From Parapontixanthobacter sp963736595 (GTDB lineage: Bacteria > Pseudomonadota > Alphaproteobacteria > Sphingomonadales > Sphingomonadaceae), in the NCBI GenBank assembly GCA_963736595.1, contig CAVTPG010000010.1, positions 124,001 through 188,000 on the forward strand: a stretch of DNA of 64,000 bases. Direction: 5' to 3'. Position numbers and translations under genes: made by a program. The notes under the pieces were generated by a model, which did not search any database, was not told the DNA's origin, and was given only the letters and a program-made list of their open reading frames with translations. Positions 15,729-25,150 of the stretch are shown here, in pieces; position 1 is the first letter of the stretch; the number at the start of each line of letters is the position of its first letter.

Positions 15729-17915
15729 ATGGCAACGATAGTCCTGGGAACCGTCGGCACGCTGTTGGGCGGACCGCTTGGTGGTGCGATCGGTGCGCTT
15801 GCCGGTAGCCAGATCGATTCCAAATTATTTGCTCAAAAAGGCGCGGAAGGCCCGCGCCTACGCGATCTGGCTATAACGACATCGACTTACGGACAGCCCA
15901 TTGCGCGCCACTTTGGCCAAATGCGTGTGCCGGGTACGATTATTTGGGCCACCGACCTGAAAGAACAGCGCGAGAAGCAGGGTAGTGGAAAGGGCAAGCC
16001 CAAAACAACGACCTATAGCTATAGTGCTTCGCTAGCCGTTGCCTTGTCGAGCAGGCCGATAAACGGCATCGGCCGCATTTGGGCGGACGGCAATTTGCTG
16101 CGCGGGGCGGCTGATGACCTCAAGGTCGGTGGAACCATGCGCTTCTATCATGGTCACGGTGACCAGGTGCTGGACCCGCTTTTGGCTGCGGTACATGGTG
16201 GTCAATGCCCGGCATATCGTCATCGCGCGTACGTCGTATTTGAAGATCTGCAATTGGGCGATTTCGGCAACCGCATCCCGACATTGTCGTTCGAGATCGA
16301 TGCTGGCGATGCCAGCGAGATTGTTGGCGGTCTGGTCGATCCTCTGGAGCAAGTCACTGCCCACCAGGCAACATTCCCGCAACTTGGCGGATATAGCCAT
16401 GAAAATGGCTCTATTGCGCAAAATGTCGCAGCAATTTCAAGCGTTCATCCGATCATGCCTGTCGTCGAGCGAAATGTCGTGTCTTTGCGATCGGCAAATG
16501 CAGGAACGGTTACGCTTTCACTAGCCGAACCAGCTGCTTGGAATGATGGCGATTTCGGGAAACGCGATGGCAAGGCACAAGGTCGCACAAGCACCGATCG
16601 CGAAAATTTTCAGGCCTTGCGATATTACGACACGGATCGCGACTATCAACCCGGATTGCAGCGCACTGAAGGTCGCGCGCAGTCATCCTATGGTCGCACC
16701 GTCGAATTTCCAGGTGCTTTGACGCCAACTAACGCGCGCGCTTTAGCGGAAGCCGCTGCAGATCGCGAACAGCAGCTAGTCGAGCAATTGACCTGGCGGT
16801 CTGCTGAAATCGATCCTGCCATCGTTCCCGGCGCGATCGTAAGAGCTCCGGGGATGCCGGGTCTTTGGCGTGTACAGAACTGGGAATGGCGCGAAGGCGG
16901 TGTTGAGCTGGAACTGACTCGCTATCTGCGCGAAACATTGACCAATGTGATAGGCGATAGCGGTCAATCGTGGAGCGCGCCGGACCTTGCCTTGCAAGGG
17001 TCGTATCTGCGTGTGTTCGAGTTGCCGTGGGATGGTTTTGGCTCTGCAACAGTGTCGCGCGTGTATGCTGCCGTAAGCGCACCTTCAGGTGCGTGGTCGG
17101 GAGCTGCCCTATATGCCGACAGCGCCGGTGAATTGCTTCCGATCGCCACCAGCGACAGCGAGCGGGCCGTCGTGGGCACTCTAATCGAAGATCTGACAGC
17201 ATCGGCTTCGCTGGTGTTCGAGGCTGAAGCCATTTGCCGAGTGCAATTGCTGGATGAGCGGATGGAACTTGCCTCGGCTGGTCTATCCGGCCTAGCTCTC
17301 GGTGCAAACCGCGTGCTCATCGGATCCGAAGTTTTGCAATATGCCGCCGCGTTGCCCCTTGGTGGCGGTGTGTGGGAGCTCAATGGCTTGTTGCGCGGAC
17401 GCGGTGGAACGGAGCTTGCTGCGCAAACGACACACGTTGCCGGAGCAGAATTTACGCTCATCGATGATCGACTGACAAGCATCGACCTTGCGTCTTTCAA
17501 CGGTAACGGATCGGGAGATTTTGCAGCGATCGGCCTAGCGGATGACAATCCGGTTATCGCATCCCTTCAAGATAGCGGTGCGAGCGTAAAACCTTTGACG
17601 CCGGTTCATCCAAACGCCTTCGTAATGGACAATGGCAGTTTATGCCTGACTTGGATCAGGCGGGCTCGCGGAGCATGGGAATGGCTCGATCAAGTCGACG
17701 TCCCACTAATCGAAGAGACTGAGGAATACCGGGTCGGGATCGGCCCAGTGGATGCGCCTTTCATAAGCTACACATTAAACACATCGCGCCTCGATCTTGC
17801 GGCCGCCACGATCGCACAGCACAGCATCGATTATCCAGGGTCGAACATATGGGTTCGTCAGGCCGGATCGTATGGCTTGTCAGACGCTCTCTTACTCGCT
17901 GAAATTTTAGACTGA
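15729..17915 (+). CDS. GTA tail-tip/megatron protein lacking the TIM-barrel half (g15)
   Basis: A 728-residue tail-tip protein of the g15 family. It opens with a small hydrophobic glycine-rich segment (VGTLLGGPLGGAIGALAGSQID), then the family phrase TTSTYGQPIARHFGQMRVPG and a long phage-tail-type beta region (LRGRGGTEL at about 580). RcGTA g15 is near 1300 residues and holds a TIM-barrel-like domain that is missing here; a similar domain is attached to g12 instead. The ATG at 15729 has AAAGGAAG just upstream; the earlier ATG at 15663 lies inside g14 and is rejected. A 23-base gap precedes DUF2793. Confidence 0.88.
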   Translation: MATIVLGTVGTLLGGPLGGAIGALAGSQIDSKLFAQKGAEGPRLRDLAITTSTYGQPIARHFGQMRVPGTIIWATDLKEQREKQGSGKGKPKTTTYSYSASLAVALSSRPINGIGRIWADGNLLRGAADDLKVGGTMRFYHGHGDQVLDPLLAAVHGGQCPAYRHRAYVVFEDLQLGDFGNRIPTLSFEIDAGDASEIVGGLVDPLEQVTAHQATFPQLGGYSHENGSIAQNVAAISSVHPIMPVVERNVVSLRSANAGTVTLSLAEPAAWNDGDFGKRDGKAQGRTSTDRENFQALRYYDTDRDYQPGLQRTEGRAQSSYGRTVEFPGALTPTNARALAEAAADREQQLVEQLTWRSAEIDPAIVPGAIVRAPGMPGLWRVQNWEWREGGVELELTRYLRETLTNVIGDSGQSWSAPDLALQGSYLRVFELPWDGFGSATVSRVYAAVSAPSGAWSGAALYADSAGELLPIATSDSERAVVGTLIEDLTASASLVFEAEAICRVQLLDERMELASAGLSGLALGANRVLIGSEVLQYAAALPLGGGVWELNGLLRGRGGTELAAQTTHVAGAEFTLIDDRLTSIDLASFNGNGSGDFAAIGLADDNPVIASLQDSGASVKPLTPVHPNAFVMDNGSLCLTWIRRARGAWEWLDQVDVPLIEETEEYRVGIGPVDAPFISYTLNTSRLDLAAATIAQHSIDYPGSNIWVRQAGSYGLSDALLLAEILD

Positions 17916-17938
17916 ATAGTACACAAGGATTATTGTAT

Positions 17939-18397
17939 ATGGCTGACCCTGTTTCTTACTCCTCCGCATCCCCACGCTATGGACTGCCCTTCCTGTTTCC
18001 CGGGCAAGCGCAAAAGGAATTTTTCGTCAATGATGCTTTAGCGCGCGTCGATGCCATCATGCATCCAGTTGTCGAGAGCCAAGAAAGCACGCGGCCCGTA
18101 TCACCCAATGACGGGCAATGCTGGATAGTCGCTACTAACGCGAATGGCGATTGGTCGGACAAAGCCGGCAAACTGGCTGTCAATTCTGCCAGCCGATGGA
18201 CCTACATCAGCCCTACAGAAGGGATGATTGTTTTTGACCGTTCGATGAAGCAATATTTGGTATATGACAGTGGATGGAGTGCGGTATCTATGCCGTCCGA
18301 GCCCAACGGCGGCACGACCATCGATACCGAAGCGCGAACCGCGATAAGTGAATTGACACAGGCACTTAAAGACTTTGGTATCTTTTCTCGGCTATAG
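17939..18397 (+). CDS. DUF2793 protein ending the GTA cluster
   Basis: A 152-residue protein with the DUF2793 signature (GLPFLFPGQAQKEFFVNDAL and then RPVSPNDGQCWIVATNANGDW). The family is common in phage tails and at the end of sphingomonad GTA clusters, where it probably forms a fibre or surface-binding part. A C-terminal helix of about 25 residues follows. The ATG at 17939 has AAGGA 9 bases upstream; a TTG two codons earlier is less likely. The base composition is more AT-rich than in the head genes. No clear terminator follows. Confidence 0.8.
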   Translation: MADPVSYSSASPRYGLPFLFPGQAQKEFFVNDALARVDAIMHPVVESQESTRPVSPNDGQCWIVATNANGDWSDKAGKLAVNSASRWTYISPTEGMIVFDRSMKQYLVYDSGWSAVSMPSEPNGGTTIDTEARTAISELTQALKDFGIFSRL

Positions 18398-18584
18398 GCG
18401 GAACCGCTTTTGATCCACATCGTTTAGGGCCAGAGCTTAATGGGAGTGGTGGAGCATATGCTAAGGTGTCGCAATTGCGGCAAAATAGCAACAGTTCCCA
18501 CTATTGCCAGCTTGCCACAAAGTAGCCGAGCCTATAGATAACGCTCTCTCGGTGGTATAAATTCGTAATAAGGGGAATAATATA

Positions 18585-19697
18585 ATGCGGAATTTCGTCA
18601 TAGGATTGGCGATGGCCTCTACGGCCCTAGCTTCGCCAGCCCTCGCTCGCGACGGACAATGGTACGTCGAAGTCGAAGGCGGCGTAATGATTGTCGAAGA
18701 TGTAACATTTGATGCCGGTGGTGTCGATGCGTACAGTTTGGATCACGATACCGGATATGATTTCGGTGGCATGGTTGGCTATGATTTCGGAGCTTTCCGT
18801 CTCGAAGCTGAAGCCAGCTATCGTAAAGCGGATATTGATAATATCAGTTCTGCTCTGGTTGGTATTCCAACAAGTGGCGGCACGACAGTCGGCGGATTTC
18901 CCGCAGCAGGAAGCACCGACGCCTTGAGCTTCATGCTTAATGGCTTGTTCGATTTTGGCCCTGATGATGGTCTTCAAGGCTTTGCTGGTGCCGGTATCGG
19001 TATTGCCCGCACGGGTTTCGAAGGAAGCATTCAACAAGGCGTTAGCGCTCTTGATGATTCCGATACAGGTCTTGCATGGCAGCTTTTGGCTGGCGTGCGT
19101 ACACCTATCAACGATAATTGGGATGTTGGACTGCGCTATCGTATGTTCACAGCCGAAGACGTTGGCGTTGTAAACGCACTTGGTGCAGACATCGAAGATA
19201 GCGTTCGTTCGCATTCCATTCTGGGTACGCTGACTTACAACTTTGGTGGTGAAGTTGCACCGCCGCCTGTTGTACCTGTTCCTGTTCCGGCACCAGCTCC
19301 TGCGCCCGCTCCGGCTCCTGCGCCAGTAGCACCGCCAGCACCTGTTTGTGAGCAAGGTCCGTACATCGTCTTCTTTAACTGGGACGAATCGGATATTACT
19401 TCAGATGCAGCAACAATTCTGGATAGCGCCGTATCGGCTTATGCAGATTGCGGAATGGCATCGGTCATGCTTGCAGGTCACACGGATACATCCGGTTCAG
19501 CTGCATATAACGTCGGCCTTGCCGAGCGTCGTAACGACGCTGTTCGTGGCTACCTTGGTTCGCGCGGCGTTCCAGATGGTCGCATCAGCAGCGAAGCCTT
19601 CGGTGAGAACGCTCTTCGTGTTCCAACTGCCGATGGTGTGCGTGAATTGCAAAACCGTCGTGTAGAAGTTACTTACGGTCCGGGTTCCGGCAACTAA
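18585..19697 (+). CDS. OmpA family outer membrane protein
   Basis: A 370-residue outer membrane protein. The signal peptide (1-22, cleavage after ALA) is followed by an eight-strand barrel (about 24-220, ending GTLTYNFGG) and a Pro/Ala linker of about 30 residues. The C-terminal OmpA domain (about 255-365) has FNWDESDITSDA and GHTDTSGSAAYNVGLAERR, carrying the Asp and Arg that hold peptidoglycan. It anchors the outer membrane to the wall. The 187-base gap upstream is AT-rich and holds RBS AAGGGGAA, but I could not fix a promoter. A strong terminator follows. Confidence 0.92.
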   Translation: MRNFVIGLAMASTALASPALARDGQWYVEVEGGVMIVEDVTFDAGGVDAYSLDHDTGYDFGGMVGYDFGAFRLEAEASYRKADIDNISSALVGIPTSGGTTVGGFPAAGSTDALSFMLNGLFDFGPDDGLQGFAGAGIGIARTGFEGSIQQGVSALDDSDTGLAWQLLAGVRTPINDNWDVGLRYRMFTAEDVGVVNALGADIEDSVRSHSILGTLTYNFGGEVAPPPVVPVPVPAPAPAPAPAPAPVAPPAPVCEQGPYIVFFNWDESDITSDAATILDSAVSAYADCGMASVMLAGHTDTSGSAAYNVGLAERRNDAVRGYLGSRGVPDGRISSEAFGENALRVPTADGVRELQNRRVEVTYGPGSGN

Positions 19698-19719
19698 GAC
19701 ACTTCAACAAACTGATTTG

Positions 19720-19750
19720 AAAAGGGCCGGAGCAATCCGGCCCTTTTTTC
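19720..19750 (+). terminator. Rho-independent terminator of the ompA gene
   Basis: Perfect 10-base stem AAAGGGCCGG/CCGGCCCTTT with loop AGCAAT, running into a six-T tract, 23 bases after the ompA stop. Confidence 0.9.
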
Positions 19751-19793
19751 GTTATACCTCGTGCGATGTCAAAAATCTGATCCGAGGATATTT

Positions 19794-20327
19794 ATGAAAA
19801 TATTGCAAAAGTCTGTTTTCACTCTGGCGTGCTGCCTGGCAGCCGGGTGCACCACCATGCAGACGCCTGTCGCTGAAACGATCGCGACTGCGCCATTGAT
19901 ATCCAGCGAAGGAATGGCAACAGGAACTGCGCTCCTATTGGCTCGTGATTCTTCGATTTATATTTCTATCGAAGCGACTGGCCTTTCGGCTGGTGAGCAT
20001 GGTTTTCATTTGCATCAAACAGGGAAATGCCTTGCGCCTGCCTTCAAGACTGCTGGAGGGCATCTGAATCCAGACGAAAAATCGCACGGACTCTACGCGC
20101 CAGATGGCGCCCATCTGGGTGACTTGCCGAACTTGGTCGCAAGTAATGATGGCAAAGGAAGCGTCGAAACTGTTCTGGTCGGGACTCGCGACACATTGCT
20201 TGCCAATATTTTTGATGGCGACGGGACATCGGTGATAATCCATGCCGATCCCGATGACTATATGACAGACCCATCCGGAAATGCTGGACAGCGCGTCATC
20301 TGCGGTGTGTTTGAGCGGACCGAATAA
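19794..20327 (+). CDS. sodC: Cu/Zn superoxide dismutase, lipoprotein type
   Basis: A 177-residue periplasmic superoxide dismutase. A lipoprotein signal with lipobox LAAGC puts Cys19 as the lipidated residue. Copper and zinc ligands are visible in HGFHLHQTGKC, GGHLNP and HGLYAPDGAHLGDLPN, and the last copper histidine in VIIHADPDDYMTDP. The signature GNAGQRVICGVF supplies the second disulfide cysteine. RBS GAGG lies 7 bases before the ATG; the in-frame ATG at 19761 is rejected because it would bury the signal peptide. The gene is convergent with the MFS gene, leaving only 10 bases between the stops. Confidence 0.92.
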   Translation: MKILQKSVFTLACCLAAGCTTMQTPVAETIATAPLISSEGMATGTALLLARDSSIYISIEATGLSAGEHGFHLHQTGKCLAPAFKTAGGHLNPDEKSHGLYAPDGAHLGDLPNLVASNDGKGSVETVLVGTRDTLLANIFDGDGTSVIIHADPDDYMTDPSGNAGQRVICGVFERTE

Positions 20328-20337
20328 CTCTCTACCG

Positions 20338-21936
20338 CTAGGCAAAAACTTCGCCTGCCAATTGCGCTCGCTCTTTAACGGTGCGCAAAGCCTCTGGCAC
20401 GGACCTCAAAGCATATAGCAATGCAACCAGTCCAATAGGCAGGATGACGAAGGTTGCTAATACGCCTGTGCCAAGGTCATCTCCGGTTTGCGAAGAAACG
20501 TAGCCGGCAAGATACGGCCCAAGCGCGAGACCGATAAGCGTGGTTCCCAAGAAGAATGTAGCCGTCGCTGTCGCACGCATTCGTGGGAGCACAAGTGTTT
20601 GCGTCGTTGCCCCTGCCGCTCCAAGTGCGGCCGAGCTACACAGGCTGGCCAAAAAGCTGAAGATGTAAAAGATTATGGCAGTGTCAGCGGTAAATGCCAC
20701 GATCATGGGAATTATCGGTGCGACGAGACCGAAGAGGATAATCCACACGCGGCCATTCTCGTATTTTTGCTGCAAAGCATCAGCTGCCCGACCGCCCAAA
20801 ATGACTCCCAGAAAACCTGCAACGGCGCTTGGCGCACCGATCAGCAAGCCAAGTTCACTTTTGGAAACTCCAAACACACGCTCGGCAAAAGGGGCAGACC
20901 AATATGATGTCGCATACGCCATAAAGGCTACCGCCGAATAACCGACCACAGTCGCCAGAAAGGCTGGCGACCCCCAAATTAGGCGAAATGTCACTGGGTC
21001 GCGACGGCGCAAAGATGCGGCCCAACAATAGACTGCGTAATAACCGACCGCCAAAAACAGCCATTGGTCAGAAATTACCGAAAGAAGGCCGGGGCCGGTT
21101 CCCAAAACTCGCGTGAGCAGAATGCCGGTTGCAGCAGCCAGCACCGCCACACTAATATTGGCCAGCAATGCTTTTGGGCCTCGCTTGGCTGCGCCGACCA
21201 GAGTGAATGGCGGAATTACGGTAAACAGTTCGGCAATAAAGCCGCGAAATGGCGCAGGATCGGGCGGCGTTGGATTGCCCTCCAAAGCACCGCGAACAGG
21301 CTCCCGCAAGGTTACAACCCAAAGCGCCAGCAGCAGGCCTGGTACTCCGACAGCCAAAAACGCCGCTTGCCATCCAACTAAGCCCATCGGTCCACCGCCA
21401 GGGTAAGCCAAATTCCACCGTTCTACGACAAAAGCGCCGATGAGCAGCGACAAGCCACCTCCGATGTATAATCCTGACGAATAGATCGCTAACGCAGTTG
21501 CCCTTAGCCGCGCCGGAAAATAATCGGATATTAGCGAATAAGCCGATGGGCTGGCCGTGGCTTCGCCCACACCAACGCCAACTCGGGCAATGGTCAACAT
21601 TGTGCCGTTCTTTGCAAAGCCGGAAACCGCGGTCATCGCTGACCACAAGGCCAGTCCGATCGTCATCAACCTTACGCGGTGCCAGCTATCGGCCAGCCTT
21701 CCTAACGGTATTCCGAACAGAGCGTAAAACACCGCAAATGCGGTTCCATACAGAAACCCGAGATCGGCGTCGCTTAATCCAAGATCGGCTTTGATATCGT
21801 TGGCAAGGATCGACAGAATCTGCCGATCGATAAAATTGAGCATATATACAACGACCAGGACACTCAGCGCATACCAGCTATAGGGTGGCACCGGCTGCTC
21901 TGTAACGGGCGCGGTTGCACCGTTGGTCTCTTGCAA
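20338..21936 (-). CDS. MFS transporter, spinster-like
   Basis: A 532-residue major facilitator with 12 or more hydrophobic helices. The N-terminus has YSWYALSVLVVVYMLNFIDRQ, the loop 2-3 motif GIPLGRLADSWHRVRLM and the helix-4/5 region RVGVGVGEATASPSAYSLI. These are typical of the spinster-like branch common in sphingomonads, which carry organic anions or lipids and are often misannotated. A long cytoplasmic loop lies at about 215-250. Substrate cannot be told from sequence. It precedes no gene closely and shares no operon signals with queC upstream. Confidence 0.85.
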   Translation of the reverse strand: MQETNGATAPVTEQPVPPYSWYALSVLVVVYMLNFIDRQILSILANDIKADLGLSDADLGFLYGTAFAVFYALFGIPLGRLADSWHRVRLMTIGLALWSAMTAVSGFAKNGTMLTIARVGVGVGEATASPSAYSLISDYFPARLRATALAIYSSGLYIGGGLSLLIGAFVVERWNLAYPGGGPMGLVGWQAAFLAVGVPGLLLALWVVTLREPVRGALEGNPTPPDPAPFRGFIAELFTVIPPFTLVGAAKRGPKALLANISVAVLAAATGILLTRVLGTGPGLLSVISDQWLFLAVGYYAVYCWAASLRRRDPVTFRLIWGSPAFLATVVGYSAVAFMAYATSYWSAPFAERVFGVSKSELGLLIGAPSAVAGFLGVILGGRAADALQQKYENGRVWIILFGLVAPIIPMIVAFTADTAIIFYIFSFLASLCSSAALGAAGATTQTLVLPRMRATATATFFLGTTLIGLALGPYLAGYVSSQTGDDLGTGVLATFVILPIGLVALLYALRSVPEALRTVKERAQLAGEVFA

Positions 21937-21957
21937 AGCTTGTCTCCCGTAAGCAGC

Positions 21958-22632
21958 TTATTCGGTCTGATATGGTGTCGTATCGACAAGCCCCGCTTCG
22001 GCAAAGCCTTTTCGCCGCAAGCGACAGGAATCACATACACCACAAGCTTTCCGATCCTGTGTCGGGTCGTAACATGACCAGCTCCATGCAGGGTCCAGAC
22101 CAAGGCGATACGCTTCCTTGGCAATATCAGCTTTCGACATATGCTGAAGTGGCGCGTGAATTGTGAACGGCTCACCCTCAACACCAGCTTTTGTGGCAAG
22201 CTCTGCCGTTCGCGCAAAGCTGTCGATGAATTCCGGCCGGCAATCGGGATAGCCCGAATAGTCCAGCGCATTTACGCCGATGAACAAGTCGCGCGCACCG
22301 CTGGCTTCGGCAAAAGCAGTCGTCAGCGAAAGGAAAACCAGATTGCGCGCGGGAACGTAAGTCGATGGAATTCCGGCCTCTACTCCGGTTTTCGGCACAT
22401 CTATGTCATCCGTCAGTGACGATCCGCCAAATTGCCGCAGATCGAGCGGCAAAACGACATGACGCGCCACGTCCAAGCGCTCTGCCAGTTTGACCGCATA
22501 TTCCAGCTCGATCCGATGGCGCTGACCATAATCGATAGTGAGTGCATATATGTCGTGGCCACGTTCGCGCGCTAGCGCAGCGGTGACCATGGAATCCAGC
22601 CCTCCGGATAGAAGAATGATAGCCGGCTTCAC
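21958..22632 (-). CDS. queC: 7-cyano-7-deazaguanine synthase
   Basis: A 224-residue enzyme of queuosine precursor synthesis that turns 7-carboxy-7-deazaguanine into preQ0 with ATP and ammonia. The PP-loop motif SGGLDS is at 9-14, the family motif DYGQRHR at about 39, and VPARNLVFLS at about 93. The zinc site is the four-cysteine run ending in CYDPTQDRKACGVCDSCRLR. Length is normal. No other queuosine gene is in the window. Confidence 0.95.
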   Translation of the reverse strand: MKPAIILLSGGLDSMVTAALARERGHDIYALTIDYGQRHRIELEYAVKLAERLDVARHVVLPLDLRQFGGSSLTDDIDVPKTGVEAGIPSTYVPARNLVFLSLTTAFAEASGARDLFIGVNALDYSGYPDCRPEFIDSFARTAELATKAGVEGEPFTIHAPLQHMSKADIAKEAYRLGLDPAWSWSCYDPTQDRKACGVCDSCRLRRKGFAEAGLVDTTPYQTE

Positions 22633-22714
22633 GGTGTTTCAGTATTTGCTGTTTTTCGGAACATTTGAACGCTGCTAGGACGATCATACGCCCGCTGCAA
22701 TATCGTAAATGAAC

Positions 22715-23128
22715 TTAGCGGCAGGATCCGATACGCCGCGCTTCTGCCGAAAATTCGAACGGCAATCCGCCGGCGATCCCTTGGCTTTCGACTTGCGTGA
22801 GAGTCGCTGATTCGCGCCGAACATTTGTGCGTCCATAGCCTTTGCCACGACAGGTATATTGCACGGTTATGTCGTTGCCACGGCTCTCCACGACATGGCG
22901 AGAACATTGCTGCCCGCGATGACGCAGCTGAATCAACTCATAGCCATCACGCACGCAAATTCGCGTTTTTTTATCGCTGCCGCGTTCGCGAATTTCCCAT
23001 TGGCCGGGCGTCAATTTCTCAAGCACAGCAAGGCTGTCGGATTGTGCAGCCAAAGGTAGCGTCGCAACGCCCGCAGCCGCTACGATCAAGCCTGCTCCAG
23101 TCAGGAAATATGGTCTGCGCTTCTTCAT
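22715..23128 (-). CDS. Secreted DUF3617-type protein
   Basis: A 137-residue exported protein. A basic start (MKKRRPYF) and a hydrophobic run form a signal peptide cleaved near LAAQSD. The mature part opens with LTPGQWEIRERG, the DUF3617 signature of small periplasmic proteins of unknown role, and has Cys residues typical of the family (RICV and QQCSRHV). The start is placed at 23128; other in-frame starts at 23137 and 23155 add only a few residues and none has a clear RBS. Confidence 0.65.
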   Translation of the reverse strand: MKKRRPYFLTGAGLIVAAAGVATLPLAAQSDSLAVLEKLTPGQWEIRERGSDKKTRICVRDGYELIQLRHRGQQCSRHVVESRGNDITVQYTCRGKGYGRTNVRRESATLTQVESQGIAGGLPFEFSAEARRIGSCR

Positions 23129-23195
23129 ATCGTGCATCTTATACCAGTAACTCACGCAAAAACGTAAAATTTTTCGATAAACAACATATTACCAT

Positions 23196-24116
23196 CTACG
23201 TGATTGCGAATTTTTGAGAGCAAAACGCGCAATCCACGACAATCAAGCCATCGTCGTCGCGCATTTCATCAAGGTCCGTCGCGGAAAACTTGCCCAACAC
23301 TTGTTCGTAATGTTCAGCGGAACAACGACAGCCTTTGCGAATCGTAGTGCCAGGCAGCACACGCACCTCGCTCTCTTCATGAAACAGACGCCAGATCAGC
23401 GCTTCGAGCGATAGATTATCGTCCAGCAGCTCACCATGTTTGGTCGAACCGGCCATGACCGCGATGTGCTCCCATTCCGGATGATCGAGCCGAACATGCA
23501 GCCGCTCGCGTCCGGTTTCGCCATCAGGCAAATGCTGTGCAAGCAAGCCTGCCGCGCGATAACGCGATCCACTCCCCAGTATCGCAACACGCATCAATGT
23601 CGGCACCTGCTCTGATTGCGCGAAATATGCCTCGCACGCTTGCGTCAGGCTGGCCCCTTCCAAAGGCACTATTCCCTGATATCGATTGCTGCCATCGGCG
23701 CCAATTCCTTGCTGCCTGACATCTTCGGCAATGTCGAATGTGAGGGCCAGATATCCCTCGCCAAATAAAGCCGTGAGCGACGGGCTTGAGCCTAGCTTGG
23801 CCACGGCCTCTGCATCGAAATCGACATATCCCCGCACCGCACCATCTTTGAAGTCGCAAACCAGCAGCCGGACCGGTCCGCCCTTTGTTTGCGCCTGCAT
23901 GGTGACTTGCGAGCCTTCGCCTTTCAGCAATCCCCCCATCAGCGAGATGATAACCAAAGCCTCGGCTAACAGGTGCGCAATCGGAGGGGGGTAATCATGG
24001 GCTGACAGCACGTCGTTCAATACGCCGTCCAGTCGCACAAGTCGGCCACGCGCATCGCGGGATGGGACCGAAAAGCCCAATAGCTTGTCGGAGTAAGTTT
24101 CCAGATTTTCACTCAT
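23196..24116 (-). CDS. hslO: Hsp33 redox-regulated chaperone
   Basis: A 306-residue cytoplasmic holdase activated by oxidation. The N-terminal domain has RGRLVRLDGVLNDVL and the AEALVIISLMGGLLKGEG helix; the C-terminal zinc centre is CRC (in RKGCRCSAEHYEQVLGKF) and CAFC. Oxidation of these four cysteines releases zinc and switches the chaperone on. The start at 24116 (MSENLETYSDK) is the usual one for the family; the longer frame to 24272 is an overextension towards argF. It lies 64 bases downstream of argF, probably in the same transcript. Confidence 0.93.
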   Translation of the reverse strand: MSENLETYSDKLLGFSVPSRDARGRLVRLDGVLNDVLSAHDYPPPIAHLLAEALVIISLMGGLLKGEGSQVTMQAQTKGGPVRLLVCDFKDGAVRGYVDFDAEAVAKLGSSPSLTALFGEGYLALTFDIAEDVRQQGIGADGSNRYQGIVPLEGASLTQACEAYFAQSEQVPTLMRVAILGSGSRYRAAGLLAQHLPDGETGRERLHVRLDHPEWEHIAVMAGSTKHGELLDDNLSLEALIWRLFHEESEVRVLPGTTIRKGCRCSAEHYEQVLGKFSATDLDEMRDDDGLIVVDCAFCSQKFAIT

Positions 24117-24180
24117 ATCGCGAAATATGGGATGCAAAGGCGCGCAATGTAAGATGCGCGTTCCGCAAGCGACATCGCTT

Positions 24181-25146
24181 CTATGCCGGAAGCAGCCCGA
24201 AGCACCACAAAAGCACGGATTTTTGCGCGTGTATGCGATTCTCGGCCTGAGCGAACACACGCGATTGCGCACCCTCGAACACGGTTTCGCTCACTTCGTC
24301 GCCCACATGGGCGGGCAGACAATGCAAAAAGATCGCGTCCGGTTTTGCCTGCGCCATCAAGGCCTCATCGACACGAAACGGCTGCATCGCGGCTAGTTTA
24401 TCCTCTGCGTGCGCCTGCCCCATCGATATCCAAGTATCCGTGACAATGACATCCGCATCACGAGCCGCTGCAGCAGCATCTTGCGTGATCGTTATGTGCG
24501 AGCCGCCTTTGCGTGCCATCTCCACAAATTCGGGATCGGGTTGATAGTCCGAAGGCGTTGCTATGCGCACGTTAAACTTCATCAACCCCGCTGCTTCCAA
24601 GATCGAGTGCAGCACATTGTTGCCATCGCCGAACCAGGCGACTTCGAGACCGGGAAGCGCTTTCCCATCCTCGATAATCGTCAGCAAATCGGCGACAATC
24701 TGACAGGGGTGCGAGCGATCGGTCAGGCCGTTGATAATCGGCACATGAGCCATATCAGCCAATTCCAGCACTTTCCCGTGGTCGTCGGTGCGGATCATAA
24801 TGGCATCGACCATCCGGCTGAGAACGCGCGCAGTGTCCGCGATGCTTTCACCACGCCCCAGCTGCATCGCGCCGCTTTCCATCACCAAAGCCGACCCACC
24901 CAATTGGCGCATGGCGATGTCGAAACTGACGCGCGTTCTGGTCGAGCTTTTCTCAAATATGGCGGCCAACACATGACCGGCAAGCGGCGCATCGGCATCC
25001 GCGGCTCCGTTGGGCTTACCCAAACGCGCGGCTTTCCTGTCGATTGCATCGGCCAGCATCGCCGCAATCGCGTTTCCACCAGCATCGGACAGGTCGAGAA
25101 AGCTGAGGGCTTTCTTTACCGGATCGGTCGCGCTTGTACCGCTCAC
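24181..25146 (-). CDS. argF: Ornithine carbamoyltransferase
   Basis: A 321-residue enzyme that makes citrulline from ornithine and carbamoyl phosphate in arginine synthesis. The carbamoyl phosphate loop is EKSSTRTRVSFD; the ornithine-side motifs are DRSHPCQIVADLL and HCLPAHVGDEV. The GTG start at 25146 leaves 4 bases to the argD stop; the longer frame up to 25263 lies inside argD and is rejected. argD-argF order, with hslO following, is common in alphaproteobacteria. Confidence 0.95.
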   Translation of the reverse strand: MSGTSATDPVKKALSFLDLSDAGGNAIAAMLADAIDRKAARLGKPNGAADADAPLAGHVLAAIFEKSSTRTRVSFDIAMRQLGGSALVMESGAMQLGRGESIADTARVLSRMVDAIMIRTDDHGKVLELADMAHVPIINGLTDRSHPCQIVADLLTIIEDGKALPGLEVAWFGDGNNVLHSILEAAGLMKFNVRIATPSDYQPDPEFVEMARKGGSHITITQDAAAAARDADVIVTDTWISMGQAHAEDKLAAMQPFRVDEALMAQAKPDAIFLHCLPAHVGDEVSETVFEGAQSRVFAQAENRIHAQKSVLLWCFGLLPA

Positions 25147-25150
25147 GTTC

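Noticed and set aside
4083..18397. Ordinary prophage
   Set aside because: No integrase, repressor, replication, lysis or attachment-site signals, and gene order is that of a GTA.
18398..18584. Terminator of the GTA cluster after DUF2793
   Set aside because: GGCGGAACCGCTTTT can form only a very short stem; the inverted repeat near 18478-18514 has a bulge and no T-tract.
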